Of a stretch of DNA of 44,014 bases, positions 8,438-18,409 are shown piece by piece. The notes under the pieces are model-generated. The model saw only the letters and a program-made list of their open reading frames with translations. It was not told the origin of the DNA and made no database searches. Where the stretch lies: positions 1 to 44,014 of the forward strand of contig CAMBPO010000020.1 of assembly GCA_945869725.1 (NCBI GenBank). The letters run 5' to 3'. The translations under genes and the position numbers were made by a program. Every line of letters starts with the position of its first letter. Positions within the stretch are counted from its first letter, which is position 1. This DNA comes from Klebsiella pneumoniae (GTDB taxonomy: Bacteria > Pseudomonadota > Gammaproteobacteria > Pseudomonadales > Pseudohongiellaceae).

Positions 8438-8920
8438 ATGAAAAGACGGCATTTCCTGAAAAACATGGCAGCTACAAGTCTTTTGCTGATCGTCGGCAAC
8501 ATACGAGTATTTGCGGACACACATACTCCGGTTAACAAACTCCGTCTTACCGACGAACAATGGCGCGCACGCTTGACTCCCGAGCAATACGCGGTGCTGC
8601 GGTTTTCTGAAACCGAATACGCCGGAAGCAGTGATCTAAATAAGGAGTATCGGGCAGGCACTTATGTGTGCGCCGGTTGTGACCTGCCGCTGTTCAAATC
8701 AGACTGGAAATACGATAGCCGAACGGGATGGCCCAGCTACTGGGATGCGATACACGAGAATTTGACAACACGAAAGATGATTTACGCGTTTCGTGCGCCG
8801 GTCGAATACCGCTGTGCGCGCTGTGACGGACACCACGGACACATTTTCGATGATGGGCCTCAGCCAACCGGGCTGCGTTATTGCAGCAATGGCGCAGCGC
8901 TCAAGTTTATTCCGTCATAA
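8438..8920 (+). CDS. msrB: Peptide-methionine (R)-S-oxide reductase, exported
   Basis: Predicted 160-residue MsrB that reduces methionine-R-sulfoxide in proteins. The MsrB core is complete: zinc cysteines at C78/C81 (CAGC) and C126/C129 (CARC), RTGWPSYW, HHGHIFDDGPQPTGLRYC with catalytic C149. Unlike cytosolic MsrB it starts with KRRHFLKN plus a hydrophobic stretch ending VFA-D near residue 26, which looks like a twin-arginine signal peptide; this would place it in the periplasm, possibly repairing surface or redox proteins. No resolving cysteine is obvious near the start of the core. A ribosome-binding site is not visible because a repeat lies directly upstream. Its 3' end overlaps the convergent sco1 gene by 14 bases. 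Confidence 0.93.
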   Translation: MKRRHFLKNMAATSLLLIVGNIRVFADTHTPVNKLRLTDEQWRARLTPEQYAVLRFSETEYAGSSDLNKEYRAGTYVCAGCDLPLFKSDWKYDSRTGWPSYWDAIHENLTTRKMIYAFRAPVEYRCARCDGHHGHIFDDGPQPTGLRYCSNGAALKFIPS

Positions 8921-9560
8921 GTTCGGCGTAGCTCAGCACCTGACTGACATCAGCAGCCAGAGTTGCTGCCCGCAGTGGTTCTTTGAAGATTGCACGGATA
9001 CTGCCTTGCGGATCCAACAGGATAATTGTCGAGGAATGTCCCACTTCGTAGCTTTCGCCATCAGCGGAGGGCTCAATCACATGAATGACAGACGCCGTCT
9101 GTGCCAGTTCGCTTATATCGTCCAAATCACCGGTCAGCCCTTTGAAGCTGTCGTCAAAGTAGGTCACGTACTCCTGAACACGTTGCGGAGTATCACGTTC
9201 AGGATCAACGGACACCAGATAAAATTCTGCCAAAAGATCCGGATGAGACGCTGACAGCAAGGTTTTTAACTTCGCCATTTCTACCATGGCAGTCGGACAA
9301 ATGTCGGGGCAATAGGTGAATCCAAAATACAGAAACGACCAGGACCCCGCAAAGTCAGCGGCGGTAAAGGTTTCTGCCTGTCCGTTCAGAAGTTCAAATG
9401 CCGGCAGGATTCTTGGCTGTTGAAGGACGAAACCATTGATCTCCGGAGCCGCCAGAGCTGCCGGACTGTTGACCATCAACACCTGCCTGGCGGTCACTGC
9501 GCCTATGCCGGCAACGGCCGCAAAAGCACTCACCATCAACAGTCGCGAAACTGAGTTCAT
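8907..9560 (-). CDS. SCO1/SenC family copper chaperone
   Basis: Predicted 217-residue membrane-anchored periplasmic thioredoxin-fold protein of the SCO1/SenC family, which delivers or reduces copper for the CuA site of cytochrome c oxidase. A hydrophobic N-terminal anchor (about residues 5-24) is followed by the fold with the copper ligands C84 and C88 in TYCPDIC and H175 in YEVGHSS. Length and motif order are normal. The start overlaps the upstream PCu(A)C gene by four bases (ATGA), indicating translational coupling. Together they form a copper-delivery pair; the oxidase genes are not in this window. Confidence 0.94.
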   Translation of the reverse strand: MNSVSRLLMVSAFAAVAGIGAVTARQVLMVNSPAALAAPEINGFVLQQPRILPAFELLNGQAETFTAADFAGSWSFLYFGFTYCPDICPTAMVEMAKLKTLLSASHPDLLAEFYLVSVDPERDTPQRVQEYVTYFDDSFKGLTGDLDDISELAQTASVIHVIEPSADGESYEVGHSSTIILLDPQGSIRAIFKEPLRAATLAADVSQVLSYAELMTE

Positions 9561-10117
9561 CGTGCATCCCGGACTGCAAAATGGACATCCATGGCGCCGG
9601 CCTTTTCAAAGATCAGCGTCACCAAAACCGAATCCCCGGGCACAAAGGTGTCTGATATTTCGACAAGCATCAGGTGGAAACCACCGGGGCCAAGCTGCAG
9701 GTCTGAGTCAGCAGGAACCGCGAGTGAATCCAGCCGAGACATCCGCATCATGCCTGACTGCTCCTGGGTGGCATGAATCTCCACACTGCGCGCCCGCTCA
9801 GAGCGGATCTCCAGCAAGCGATCATTGTCACCCTTATTGCTGATGTAGAGATAGGCCGCTGCCGTTCTGGCTCCGGGTGGCGTGGCGCGAATCCATAAAT
9901 CCGAGACTACTATGTTGTCTGCGGCCGCATCAGGCAAAGTCTGCGTGCGTGCTGTAGCCGCATCACCCGATTCTTGTGCGGAGATGTCCGCAACAATAAA
10001 CCGCGCCAATCCGGCGGCCACCATAATTACAACCAACACAAGTATGGCCCAGCCGATAACTATGCCTCTTTCAATGCGACTGGCAGGCTCGGCGATTGTG
10101 GTTTTCAACTTCTGCAT
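9557..10117 (-). CDS. PCu(A)C-domain copper chaperone (DUF461)
   Basis: Predicted 186-residue protein with an N-terminal membrane segment (about residues 20-43) and a periplasmic PCu(A)C domain that binds Cu(I). Candidate ligands are H115 (EIHAT), Met residues at 123-126 (GMMRM) and H148/M150 (GGFHLML), the typical H...M...HxM arrangement. Such proteins hand copper to CuA centres with Sco1, which is the directly downstream, four-base-overlapping gene. The start was set at ATG 10117 (MQKLKTTIAEP); a GTG at 10144 is possible. It is unusual in being anchored by a long hydrophobic helix rather than a short cleavable signal. Gap to ubiA upstream is 84 bases. Confidence 0.9.
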   Translation of the reverse strand: MQKLKTTIAEPASRIERGIVIGWAILVLVVIMVAAGLARFIVADISAQESGDAATARTQTLPDAAADNIVVSDLWIRATPPGARTAAAYLYISNKGDNDRLLEIRSERARSVEIHATQEQSGMMRMSRLDSLAVPADSDLQLGPGGFHLMLVEISDTFVPGDSVLVTLIFEKAGAMDVHFAVRDAR

Positions 10118-10201
10118 GACCGGAACACCATGGATAAGAGACACGAGGCAAGTCTAGGCCTTCTGGCAGATTGCGACCATGTGGCATATTGCCGCGCCTG
10201 C

Positions 10202-11146
10202 TCAAACCCCGAGCACAACGCCTGCAAAAACCGCCAGTCCTACCCAGTGATTATTCAGAAACGCAGAAAAACAAGCTTCAGGTTTACGATCCTTGATCAG
10301 CAGTTGTTGGTACACCAGCAGCGCACTGGCGACAAACACGCCAAGGTAATACCAGAGATTCAGACCCAGTGTGCGGCCCACCAGCAGCAACGCCAGCACA
10401 AACATTCCCTGCATCATGCCAATCATGACTTTATCGGCATCACCAAACAGGATGGCGGTCGACTTTACGCCAATCTGCAGGTCGTACTTGCGATCAACCA
10501 TGGCGTATTGGGTGTCATAGGCTACTGTCCACAGACAGTTGGCCACATAAAGCACCCAGGCAATGGCAGGCAACGATTCCGTCTGTGCCATAAATGCCAT
10601 CAGAATGCCCCATGAAAAAGCCATTCCAAGCACCAGCTGTGGCAAGTGTGTGTAGCGCTTCATAAACGGATAGAGGGCGGTCAGCGCGACAGCACCCAGG
10701 GACAGCAGCATGGTCATGGTGTTCATGAACAACAACAGCACCGCCGAGAGTAGACACAGCACGAGGAAGCAGATCAGCGCCTCCTGACGGGACACCTGCC
10801 CGGTCACGATGGCGCGTCCTTCGGTGCGTTTAACCTGACCATCCACAGCAGCATCAGCAAAATCGTTGATGCAACAGCCCGCAGAGCGCATCATCCAGGT
10901 GCCTGTGGTAAACAACAGGATAAGGTGCCAGTCGGGCCAGCCGCCTGCAGCCAACCACAGAGCAGACAAGGTAGGCCATAACAGCAGGTAGGTACCAATC
11001 GGCTTATTGGCGCGGGTGAGCAGAATAAATGCTGGGGCGCGGGCGTGCGCTACCGGGAAGTTGCTGGCAAACCAGCGGTCAGCAAGCTTGACCCATGCCT
11101 TTGCGAGGTGTTTGAAGTGTTGCCAGTACGCAATGGGGTGGCGCAT
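10202..11146 (-). CDS. ubiA: 4-hydroxybenzoate polyprenyltransferase
   Basis: Predicted 314-residue integral membrane prenyltransferase that attaches a polyprenyl chain to 4-hydroxybenzoate in ubiquinone synthesis. Evidence is RANKPIGTYLLLWPTLSALW (about residues 46-65), the first Asp-rich motif NDFADAAVDGQVKRTEGRAI, the second region YDTQYAMVDRKYDLQIGVKSTAILFG, and multiple hydrophobic helices. The first Asp motif is intact. The ATG at 11146 was chosen over a TTG one codon before. The N-terminus is somewhat longer than in E. coli UbiA, so a later start is possible. The chorismate lyase gene ubiC that often precedes ubiA is absent; 117 bases without a gene separate it from recG. Confidence 0.95.
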   Translation of the reverse strand: MRHPIAYWQHFKHLAKAWVKLADRWFASNFPVAHARAPAFILLTRANKPIGTYLLLWPTLSALWLAAGGWPDWHLILLFTTGTWMMRSAGCCINDFADAAVDGQVKRTEGRAIVTGQVSRQEALICFLVLCLLSAVLLLFMNTMTMLLSLGAVALTALYPFMKRYTHLPQLVLGMAFSWGILMAFMAQTESLPAIAWVLYVANCLWTVAYDTQYAMVDRKYDLQIGVKSTAILFGDADKVMIGMMQGMFVLALLLVGRTLGLNLWYYLGVFVASALLVYQQLLIKDRKPEACFSAFLNNHWVGLAVFAGVVLGV

Positions 11147-11263
11147 CAATGAGTCATCGGGTGGGCTTCTGGGATACTTGCCAATTCAGTTGTTTCTGCA
11201 AAAAGTGAGCGCGTCATGCCGAGGGCATTGTTGACTAACGTGCAACACACATTCAATTGAAGG

Positions 11264-13378
11264 TCACACATTGCCATAGAGTTCCCTGTCGCCAAGCCAC
11301 CGGTCTACCAGCGGATCAACATGTGAAGGATAGTTTTGTTCTATCAGGTCTGCCGCCGATTTTACCGGATCAAGCAGCTCAGCGTCACGCACCAGATCAG
11401 CCATGCGGAAACTCATTAGCCCGGTTTGCTGTGTCCCCAAGACCTGGCCCGGGCCTCTCAACACCAGATCCTGTTCGGCGATGTAAAAACCGTCATTGCT
11501 GTCACGCATAATTCCCAGCCGCTGTTTTCCGGCATGAGACAGCGGGGTTTGATACAACAGTAAACAATGACTGGCTTTGGCGCCCCGGCCCACACGTCCG
11601 CGCAACTGATGCAGCTGCGCCAGGCCAAGACGCTCAGGGTTTTCGATAATCATCAGACTGGCATTAGGCACATCAACACCGACCTCGATCACTGTCGTCG
11701 CTACCAGCAGTTGCAGTTCACCCTGCTTGAACGCGCCCATCACCAAGGCCTTCTCCGCCGGCTTCATACGGCCGTGAATCAACCCGATCTTCAAATCAGG
11801 TAACTGTGCTTGTAGCTCTTGGCAAGTCACTTCGGCGGCCTGACATTCCAGAACTTCGGACTCTTCAATCAGCGTACAAACCCAGTACGCCTGGCTGCCT
11901 GACTGGCAGGCAGCGTGGATGCGGGCGATCACCTCGGCGCGACGGGTGTTGGCGATGATCAGGGTGTTGACGGGGGTTCGCCCCGGCGGTAACTCGTCAA
12001 TGACACTGACGTCCAGATCCGCATATGCACTCATGGCCAGGGTACGGGGGATAGGCGTTGCCGTCATCACTAACTGATGTGGTTGGGTCTGGTCAGTGTT
12101 GCCTTTTTCCCGCAGGGCAAGTCGCTGATGAACGCCAAAGCGGTGTTGTTCGTCAATAATGACCAGACCCAGCCGGTGAAACACCACCTCATCCTGGAAC
12201 AGGGCATGCGTACCGATCACAATGTTCGCTGAGCCATCGGCGATTGCGGCAAGTGCCTCGCGTCGTTGTCGACCTTTTACCTTGCCACTGAGCCAGCCAA
12301 TTTTTAAGCCCATAGGTTCCAGCCATTGGCAAAAATTGACGAAGTGCTGCTCTGCCAGCAGTTCGGTCGGCGCCATAATGGCTGCCTGGAATTGGTTATC
12401 GACGGCTTGCAGTGCGCAGAGCGCTGCCACAACGGTTTTACCCGATCCGACATCGCCTTGTAGTAAGCGAAGCATAGGTTTGTTTTGCTCGAGGTCAGAG
12501 CGAATTTCATCACTGACTTTCTGCTGCGCACGGGTCAGTTTAAACGGCAGTTTCTGCACAAACTGTGTACGGTAGTATTGCGGCGCGAGCATCCCCGGGC
12601 TGTGTTGAATGGCTGATCGTTGGCGTAGTCGACGCAAACACAAACGATGACTCAGCAGTTCCTCAAACGCCAACCGTTGTTGGGCCGGGTGGGCGCCATC
12701 CAGCAGTTGCTGAACCGGGGCATTTACCGGCGGATGATGCAGGAAGGTTAAAGCCTGCGCCAACCCTGGCCAGTCAGGCGTATGCGTGACCTGTGCCAGG
12801 ATGCCGGGCGGAACCCAGTCGCGCAGGGTATCGGGTGATAACAGCGCCAGTGCCTGGTCAATCAGGCTTCGCAGACGTGTCTGCTGTAATCCTTCCGTTG
12901 CAGGGTACACAGGTGTCAGGCTGTTCGACAATGCGAGAGGCTCACCGGTTTTTATGATCTGATATTCGGGATGGTAAATCTCAAAACCGGTTTTGCCGGG
13001 GCGAATTTCCCCAAAACACCGCAGATGGGCACCCGGGCTGAGCATGTTTTTCTGCGCTGCGCTAAAGTGGAAAAAGCGCAGGCTGATCAGGCCGCTGGCA
13101 TCTTTGATTCGGCACACCAGACTGCGTCGCCGTCCGAATTCGATGTTGCAGCTGAACACCTCGCCCTCAATCATGACATCCTGACCGAGCAGCACACGAC
13201 CGATTGGGGCGATGCGGGTTCTGTCCTGATAGCGTAGCGGCAGATGAAACAACAGGTCCTGCACAGTGTTGAGATGCAAAACGGCAAGCCGCTGTTTCAG
13301 GCCTGGGCCAACGCCCTTCAGGCAGTCGAGCGCCAGATGACTGAGTTGCGATGTTGTGGTGGCGGGCGCAGCGGGCAT
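11264..13378 (-). CDS. recG: ATP-dependent DNA helicase RecG
   Basis: Predicted 704-residue SF2 helicase that remodels stalled forks and D-loops. Order of features: N-terminal wedge/OB domain (LKGVGPGLKQRLAVL, LLFHLPLRYQDRT), Walker A LLQGDVGSGKTVVA, TELLAEQH, DEQHRFGV (DExH box), MTATPIPRTLA, the helicase C-terminal motif VATTVIEVGVDVPNA and QLRGRVGRG, and the TRG-like C-terminal region. Length is close to E. coli RecG (693). ATG 13378 has AGGG just upstream; a TTG at 13411 would overlap ridA. It is the last gene of the gmk-rpoZ-spoT-ridA-recG cluster. Confidence 0.96.
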   Translation of the reverse strand: MPAAPATTTSQLSHLALDCLKGVGPGLKQRLAVLHLNTVQDLLFHLPLRYQDRTRIAPIGRVLLGQDVMIEGEVFSCNIEFGRRRSLVCRIKDASGLISLRFFHFSAAQKNMLSPGAHLRCFGEIRPGKTGFEIYHPEYQIIKTGEPLALSNSLTPVYPATEGLQQTRLRSLIDQALALLSPDTLRDWVPPGILAQVTHTPDWPGLAQALTFLHHPPVNAPVQQLLDGAHPAQQRLAFEELLSHRLCLRRLRQRSAIQHSPGMLAPQYYRTQFVQKLPFKLTRAQQKVSDEIRSDLEQNKPMLRLLQGDVGSGKTVVAALCALQAVDNQFQAAIMAPTELLAEQHFVNFCQWLEPMGLKIGWLSGKVKGRQRREALAAIADGSANIVIGTHALFQDEVVFHRLGLVIIDEQHRFGVHQRLALREKGNTDQTQPHQLVMTATPIPRTLAMSAYADLDVSVIDELPPGRTPVNTLIIANTRRAEVIARIHAACQSGSQAYWVCTLIEESEVLECQAAEVTCQELQAQLPDLKIGLIHGRMKPAEKALVMGAFKQGELQLLVATTVIEVGVDVPNASLMIIENPERLGLAQLHQLRGRVGRGAKASHCLLLYQTPLSHAGKQRLGIMRDSNDGFYIAEQDLVLRGPGQVLGTQQTGLMSFRMADLVRDAELLDPVKSAADLIEQNYPSHVDPLVDRWLGDRELYGNV

Positions 13379-13400
13379 AAGCCCTGATCTCCGGATGGGT

Positions 13401-13796
13401 TTAACGGGCAACAGGCACGAACATCACTGCATCGATTTCCACCAGAGACAAACGAGGCAGGGCCGAGACTTCAATGGTTGCCCGTGCCGGGTAAGGAGGT
13501 TTGAAGCTTTCCTGCATGATGGCGTTTACAGTCCCGAAGTCTGCAATACTCGACAGGTAAATGGTCAGTTTGACGCAGTCGTCAAGTGTGCCGCCGGCCT
13601 CGGCGGCGACCGCAGCCAGATTGGAAATGACCCGTCGCGTCTGCGGGCCGATACCGCCTTCAACAATCTCCATGGTGGCAGGATCCAGCGGAATCTGCCC
13701 GGACAGATAAACCATGTCACCTGCGCGCACAGCCTGAGAGTAAGGACCGATGGCGGCGGGCGCATGAGGCGTTGAAACAACGAGTTTTTCTGCCAT
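13401..13796 (-). CDS. ridA: RidA family reactive imine deaminase
   Basis: Predicted 131-residue YjgF/YER057c/UK114 protein that hydrolyses enamine/imine intermediates such as 2-aminoacrylate, protecting PLP enzymes. Signature residues are present: APAAIGPYSQAV (residues 12-23), SGQIPLD, and the conserved Arg105 (PARATIEVSALP) and Glu120. GAGG lies 7 bases before the ATG at 13796. It sits between spoT (67 bases) and recG (22 bases), taking the place that trmH holds in E. coli. This position is common in other gammaproteobacteria. Confidence 0.95.
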   Translation of the reverse strand: MAEKLVVSTPHAPAAIGPYSQAVRAGDMVYLSGQIPLDPATMEIVEGGIGPQTRRVISNLAAVAAEAGGTLDDCVKLTIYLSSIADFGTVNAIMQESFKPPYPARATIEVSALPRLSLVEIDAVMFVPVAR

Positions 13797-13863
13797 GGTA
13801 ATCCTCGATAACCAGAGTGGACGAAAAATTGTGAGCAACCACTCACGCTCACTTCTCTTCCGG

Positions 13864-16038
13864 TCAGCTCTCGGCTGAAGGGTTGCTCTTTAAAGTCTTG
13901 CTTAACTTTTTACTCTTTACCCGTGCAACCCGTGAGACCGGCTTGATCAGACGAATATGCTTCATGACGCGGGCAAGATGGATACGATTCCGCACGTTTA
14001 ACAACAGGTTAACGATACTGAAGCGTGCATCGCGCTCAACGGTACTGATGCGTTCGATGTTGGCTTCTTTGCTGGTGATGGCTGTTGCCAGCTTGGCGAT
14101 AATGCCGCGTTCATTTTCGATTTCAACGCGCAGCTCAACAGCAAACTCGCCATCAACGTCTGGGTCCCAGCGCACTGGCACAATTTTTTCGGGGCTGTTA
14201 CGGAACTCGCCAATGTTGTTGCAGGTTTCGGTGTGAATGACCATGCCGCGGCCGGAACTGATGTGCGCGACGATAGGATCGCCCGGAATCGGATAGCAGC
14301 ATTTGGCATAACTCATCACCATACCTTCCGAGCCGCGAATCGTCAGAGAGGTCTGTTTGTTGGCCCGCGATCCACCCTTGGCTGAGTCTGGCGCGTTGGT
14401 CGCCGGCATCATTTTTTGCGCAACCATGTGCGCCATCCGATTGCCGAGTCCAATATCGCTGAGCAGGGTATCCAGCTCAGTCACATTAAGCTGTTCCAGC
14501 GCAGACTTGATTTCATCCGGGCTGAGTTTTTCGATTTGTGTACCAAATCCGGCCAGAATTTTGTTGAGCAAACGGCGGCCCAACGCGATTGACTCTGATT
14601 GCCGCTGGTTTTTCAGGTAATGACGAATGTTGCTGCGCGCCTTTCCCGAGACCACAAAACTCAGCCACGCAGGATTGGGTTGTGCGCCCGGCGAGGTGAT
14701 GATTTCGACAGTTTGACCACTTTCCAGCGGCTCACTCAAAGGCGCCAGGCGGCGACTGATACGACAGGCAACACACGCGTTGCCGACATCCGTATGGACG
14801 GCATACGCAAAATCCACGGCCGTTGAGCCGGCCGGCAGCTCCATGATGCGTCCCTTGGGGGTAAACACGTAAATTTCGTCCGGGAACAGATCAATTTTTA
14901 CGTTTTCAATAAATTCCAGGGAATTACCCGCGTTCTGCTGCATTTCGAGCAGGCCGTTCACCCATTGCCTGGCTCGGGTGTGGGCGTTGGCTGAAATATC
15001 ATCGGATGATTTGTATAACCAATGTGCCGCAATGCCGTTGTTCGCCATCGCTTCCATTTCTTCGGTGCGGATCTGTATCTCAATCGGTACGCCGTGCAAG
15101 CCAAACAGCGTGGTGTGCAGGGACTGATAGCCGTTCGCTTTGGGAATGGCGATATAGTCCTTAAATCTGCCAGGTACAGGCTTGAACAGGTTGTGAACAG
15201 CGCCTAAAACCCGGTAACAGGTGTCAACTGAATCCACCACGATACGGAAAGCATAAACATCCATAATTTCGGAAAACGGTTTACGCTTGCTGCGCATTTT
15301 TTCGTAAATGCTGTACAGGTGCTTCTCGCGTCCTATCGTGCGCCCGGGAAAACCCTCGCGGGCAAGACAGGCTTCAATCGCGCTTTGAATCTGTTTGACG
15401 ATTTCCTTACGATTGCCGCGGACCGATTTGACGGCAGCATCAAGACGACGTGCACGCATGGGATGCAGTGCCGCAAAACCAAGCTCTTCAAACTCGACTC
15501 TAACCGCGTTCATGCCGAGGCGGTTGGCAATTGGCGCGTAAATATCCAGTGTTTCGCGTGCAATACGCCGACGTTTTTCAGGGCTGAGCACATCAAGCGT
15601 GCGCATGTTATGCAGGCGGTCAGCCAGTTTCACCAGAATTACTCGCAGATCACGCGCCATGGCCAGCGCCATCTTCTGGAAGTTTTCGGCCTGAGCTTCG
15701 GCGTGAGTGCTGAAGGTGATTTTGTTGAGTTTGCTCACGCCATCAACCATGTCAGCCACGGTATCGCCAAACTGGCCTTTGATCGCGGTTTTGCTGACAC
15801 CGGTGTCTTCTATGACGTCATGCAGCATGGCTGCCATCAGGCTTTGATGGTCCATGTGCATGTCACAGAGGATATTGGCAACGGCGAGGGGGTGTGTTAC
15901 GTAAGGTTCACCACTACGACGGAATTGTCCGTCATGCGCCTGCTCTGCGTAGAAGTAGGCGCGGCGGACACTGTTGACCTGATCGGTCGCCAGATAGCCA
16001 GACAGGCTGCTGGCAAGAGAGTCGATTGTTAACGCCAC
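13864..16038 (-). CDS. spoT: Bifunctional (p)ppGpp synthetase/hydrolase SpoT
   Basis: Predicted 724-residue Rel/SpoT enzyme that makes and degrades the alarmone (p)ppGpp. Domains in order: hydrolase with the intact HD pair H73-D74 (MLHDVIEDTG) and LADRLHNMRTL, synthetase (YSIYEKMRSKRKPFSEIMDVYAFRIVV, GYQSLHTTLFG), TGS (FTPKGRIMELPAGSTAVDFAYAVHTDVG), and a C-terminal ACT domain. The intact HD box indicates working hydrolase, so this is SpoT rather than RelA. The GTG at 16038 was chosen because AGGAG lies 7 bases upstream; the longer frame to 16110 runs into rpoZ. It follows rpoZ by 19 bases. Confidence 0.96.
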   Translation of the reverse strand: MALTIDSLASSLSGYLATDQVNSVRRAYFYAEQAHDGQFRRSGEPYVTHPLAVANILCDMHMDHQSLMAAMLHDVIEDTGVSKTAIKGQFGDTVADMVDGVSKLNKITFSTHAEAQAENFQKMALAMARDLRVILVKLADRLHNMRTLDVLSPEKRRRIARETLDIYAPIANRLGMNAVRVEFEELGFAALHPMRARRLDAAVKSVRGNRKEIVKQIQSAIEACLAREGFPGRTIGREKHLYSIYEKMRSKRKPFSEIMDVYAFRIVVDSVDTCYRVLGAVHNLFKPVPGRFKDYIAIPKANGYQSLHTTLFGLHGVPIEIQIRTEEMEAMANNGIAAHWLYKSSDDISANAHTRARQWVNGLLEMQQNAGNSLEFIENVKIDLFPDEIYVFTPKGRIMELPAGSTAVDFAYAVHTDVGNACVACRISRRLAPLSEPLESGQTVEIITSPGAQPNPAWLSFVVSGKARSNIRHYLKNQRQSESIALGRRLLNKILAGFGTQIEKLSPDEIKSALEQLNVTELDTLLSDIGLGNRMAHMVAQKMMPATNAPDSAKGGSRANKQTSLTIRGSEGMVMSYAKCCYPIPGDPIVAHISSGRGMVIHTETCNNIGEFRNSPEKIVPVRWDPDVDGEFAVELRVEIENERGIIAKLATAITSKEANIERISTVERDARFSIVNLLLNVRNRIHLARVMKHIRLIKPVSRVARVKSKKLSKTLKSNPSAES

Positions 16039-16057
16039 AAGCCGACTCCTGCGAGCA

Positions 16058-16378
16058 TTACTCGTCGTCGTTAAGGGGCTCGTCTGCCGCTTCCGGCTCG
16101 ATATCCGCAATAATTGCGCCCATCATGGCTGCCGTTGCATCCAGATCGGCTTCGGGAATTTCACGAACCGGGGTAGAGCGACTGTTCAGAATGCTCACAT
16201 CCACCAGACCTTCGGCAATTTCACGTAATGCAATGACGGTTGGTTTATCGTTATCTTCCGGTACTAATGCATCTTTGCCGCCGGTTTGCAGCTGACGGGC
16301 GCGCTTGCTGGAAATCATCACTAGCTGAAAACGATTGTCGACCTTGCTCAGACAATCTTCTACGGTAACTCGTGCCAT
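16058..16378 (-). CDS. rpoZ: RNA polymerase omega subunit
   Basis: Predicted 106-residue omega subunit, which helps fold the beta' subunit and forms part of the ppGpp binding site on RNA polymerase. The N-terminus [30 protein letters not shown] and the [15 protein letters not shown] block are diagnostic. The C-terminal tail is acidic ([13 protein letters not shown]). It is directly upstream of spoT, so a ppGpp-sensing component and the ppGpp enzyme share a transcript. A possible promoter lies about 100 bases upstream within the gap to gmk. Confidence 0.97.
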   Translation of the reverse strand: MARVTVEDCLSKVDNRFQLVMISSKRARQLQTGGKDALVPEDNDKPTVIALREIAEGLVDVSILNSRSTPVREIPEADLDATAAMMGAIIADIEPEAADEPLNDDE

Positions 16379-16477
16379 AGCCTGATCCTGCCTTATCTAC
16401 CTGATTGGGTATGCTGATTAATCCTGAATTGATCCGAGCTGAAAAAAGTAACTACTCTGCCGCGGAAAAGACCGACT

Positions 16478-16483
16478 ATCATA
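16478..16483 (-). promoter_or_regulatory. Possible -10 element upstream of rpoZ
   Basis: On the minus strand this reads TATGAT, five of six matches to the sigma-70 -10 consensus. The hexamer 17 bases further upstream (ATGCAA) is a poor -35. It could give rpoZ-spoT expression apart from gmk, but the evidence is weak. Confidence 0.3.
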
Positions 16484-16562
16484 CTGAAAGAATGCATTGA
16501 TTGCATTTAAAAATTCTGCTGACCACCGCGAAACGTGGTTCGCGCTGCGCAGATAAATTGCG

Positions 16563-17195
<633 letters not shown>

Positions 17196-17217
17196 TCAAC
17201 GGAGGGAAATGCCCGGA

Positions 17218-17246
17218 ACTATAGTCAATCATGGGCGCTGTGTCTA
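17218..17246 (-). promoter_or_regulatory. Sigma-70 promoter of gmk
   Basis: Read leftward, TAGACA (17241-17246) and TATAGT (17218-17223) are separated by exactly 17 bases; each matches the consensus at five of six positions. The predicted transcript would begin near 17211, about 34 bases before the gmk start. Confidence 0.65.
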
Positions 17247-17292
17247 TTCGGAGCGTCGTTTGCGGGCTCAGCAACTAATCCTGTTGGCGCGC

Positions 17293-17298
17293 TATAAT
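17293..17298 (+). promoter_or_regulatory. Consensus -10 element upstream of selD
   Basis: A perfect TATAAT lies 37 bases before the selD start. The hexamers at -35 distance are poor, so activity may depend on an activator. The start of transcription would be near 17305. Confidence 0.5.
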
Positions 17299-17334
17299 GC
17301 CCGGCTTAAGAGATCCCTGAGAGAACAAAGAATC

Positions 17335-18408
17335 ATGTCAGACAAGGCAAGCGCAGCATTGTTGTCACAATTCAAACTGACGGCATACAGCCACGGTGCC
17401 GGGTGCGGTTGCAAGATTGCGCCGGCAGTGCTGGACCGCATCCTTGAGTCCAGTCGGAGCTTTTTCACCGATCCAGCGCTGTTGGTTGGTAACAGCAGCC
17501 GCGACGATGCGGCCGCTTACGATATTGGCAACGATCAGGTGATTTTGAGCACAACTGACTTTTTTATGCCCATCGCCGATGATGCATTTGATTTTGGCCG
17601 CATCGCAGCAACCAACGCCATCAGCGACATCTACGCCATGGGAGGTCGACCGCTGATGGCCATCGCAATACTCGGCTGGCCCGTCAACACCTTGCCCGCC
17701 GAGCTTGCAGCGCAAGTCGTCGACGGCGGGCGGCAGGCATGTTCGGATGCCGGCATCATGCTGGCTGGCGGACACAGTATTGATTGCCCGGAGCCGGTAT
17801 TTGGTTTGGCAGTGACCGGTATTGTTACAAAGAGTCAGTTAAAAAAGAACAACACGGCCGAGGCGGGCTGTCTCTTGTATCTCAGCAAGCCATTGGGAGT
17901 CGGCGTACTGACTACAGCACAAAAACAAGGCAAGTTAAAACCCGGACACGAGTTTCTGGCGCGTGATGTCATGTGCCAGCTTAACTCCCCCGGAATGGAG
18001 CTGTCAGCGATCAGCGACCTGACGGCAATGACGGATGTCACCGGATTTGCTTTGATGGGTCATCTGCTGGAAATGTGTGAGGGCAGTGGTCTGGATGCCG
18101 AACTCGATTTTGCAGCAATACCAGTGCTGGAGCCGGTGCCGGATTACATCGCTCAAGGCTGCGTGCCAGGTGGCACTCACAGAAACTTCGATAGTTATGG
18201 TCACAAACTCGCTGAGCTTGATGCTTTAAAAAAAGCGCTATTGTGTGATCCGCAAACATCAGGTGGTTTGTTAATGGCTGTCAGACCCTCCGCGCGCTCG
18301 CAATTTGAAAAAGCTTTGGCACAAGCAGGCGTTGCGGCAGAGTTGATAAAACCCATTGGCCGTCTGCGGCCCTCATCCGGATTACAACAACGCATTTGGT
18401 TAGTGTGA
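17335..18408 (+). CDS. selD: Selenide, water dikinase (selenophosphate synthetase), Cys form
   Basis: Predicted 357-residue enzyme that makes selenophosphate from selenide and ATP. The N-terminal catalytic loop SHGAGCGCK carries C24 and K27, equivalent to C17 and K20 of E. coli; the codon is TGC, so this is the cysteine and not the selenocysteine form. Other landmarks are [60 protein letters not shown] and [13 protein letters not shown] 17335 fits the E. coli start; a longer frame from 17023 only overlaps gmk. The next gene, mnmH, starts one base after the stop, so selenophosphate supply and its use in tRNA are encoded together. Confidence 0.96.
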   Translation: MSDKASAALLSQFKLTAYSHGAGCGCKIAPAVLDRILESSRSFFTDPALLVGNSSRDDAAAYDIGNDQVILSTTDFFMPIADDAFDFGRIAATNAISDIYAMGGRPLMAIAILGWPVNTLPAELAAQVVDGGRQACSDAGIMLAGGHSIDCPEPVFGLAVTGIVTKSQLKKNNTAEAGCLLYLSKPLGVGVLTTAQKQGKLKPGHEFLARDVMCQLNSPGMELSAISDLTAMTDVTGFALMGHLLEMCEGSGLDAELDFAAIPVLEPVPDYIAQGCVPGGTHRNFDSYGHKLAELDALKKALLCDPQTSGGLLMAVRPSARSQFEKALAQAGVAAELIKPIGRLRPSSGLQQRIWLV

Positions 18409-18409
18409 T

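Noticed and set aside
16520..16555. Possible terminator between gmk and rpoZ (ACCAC/GTGGT hairpin)
   Set aside because: The stem is only five pairs with an eight-base loop and the T-run is several bases away; too weak to call.
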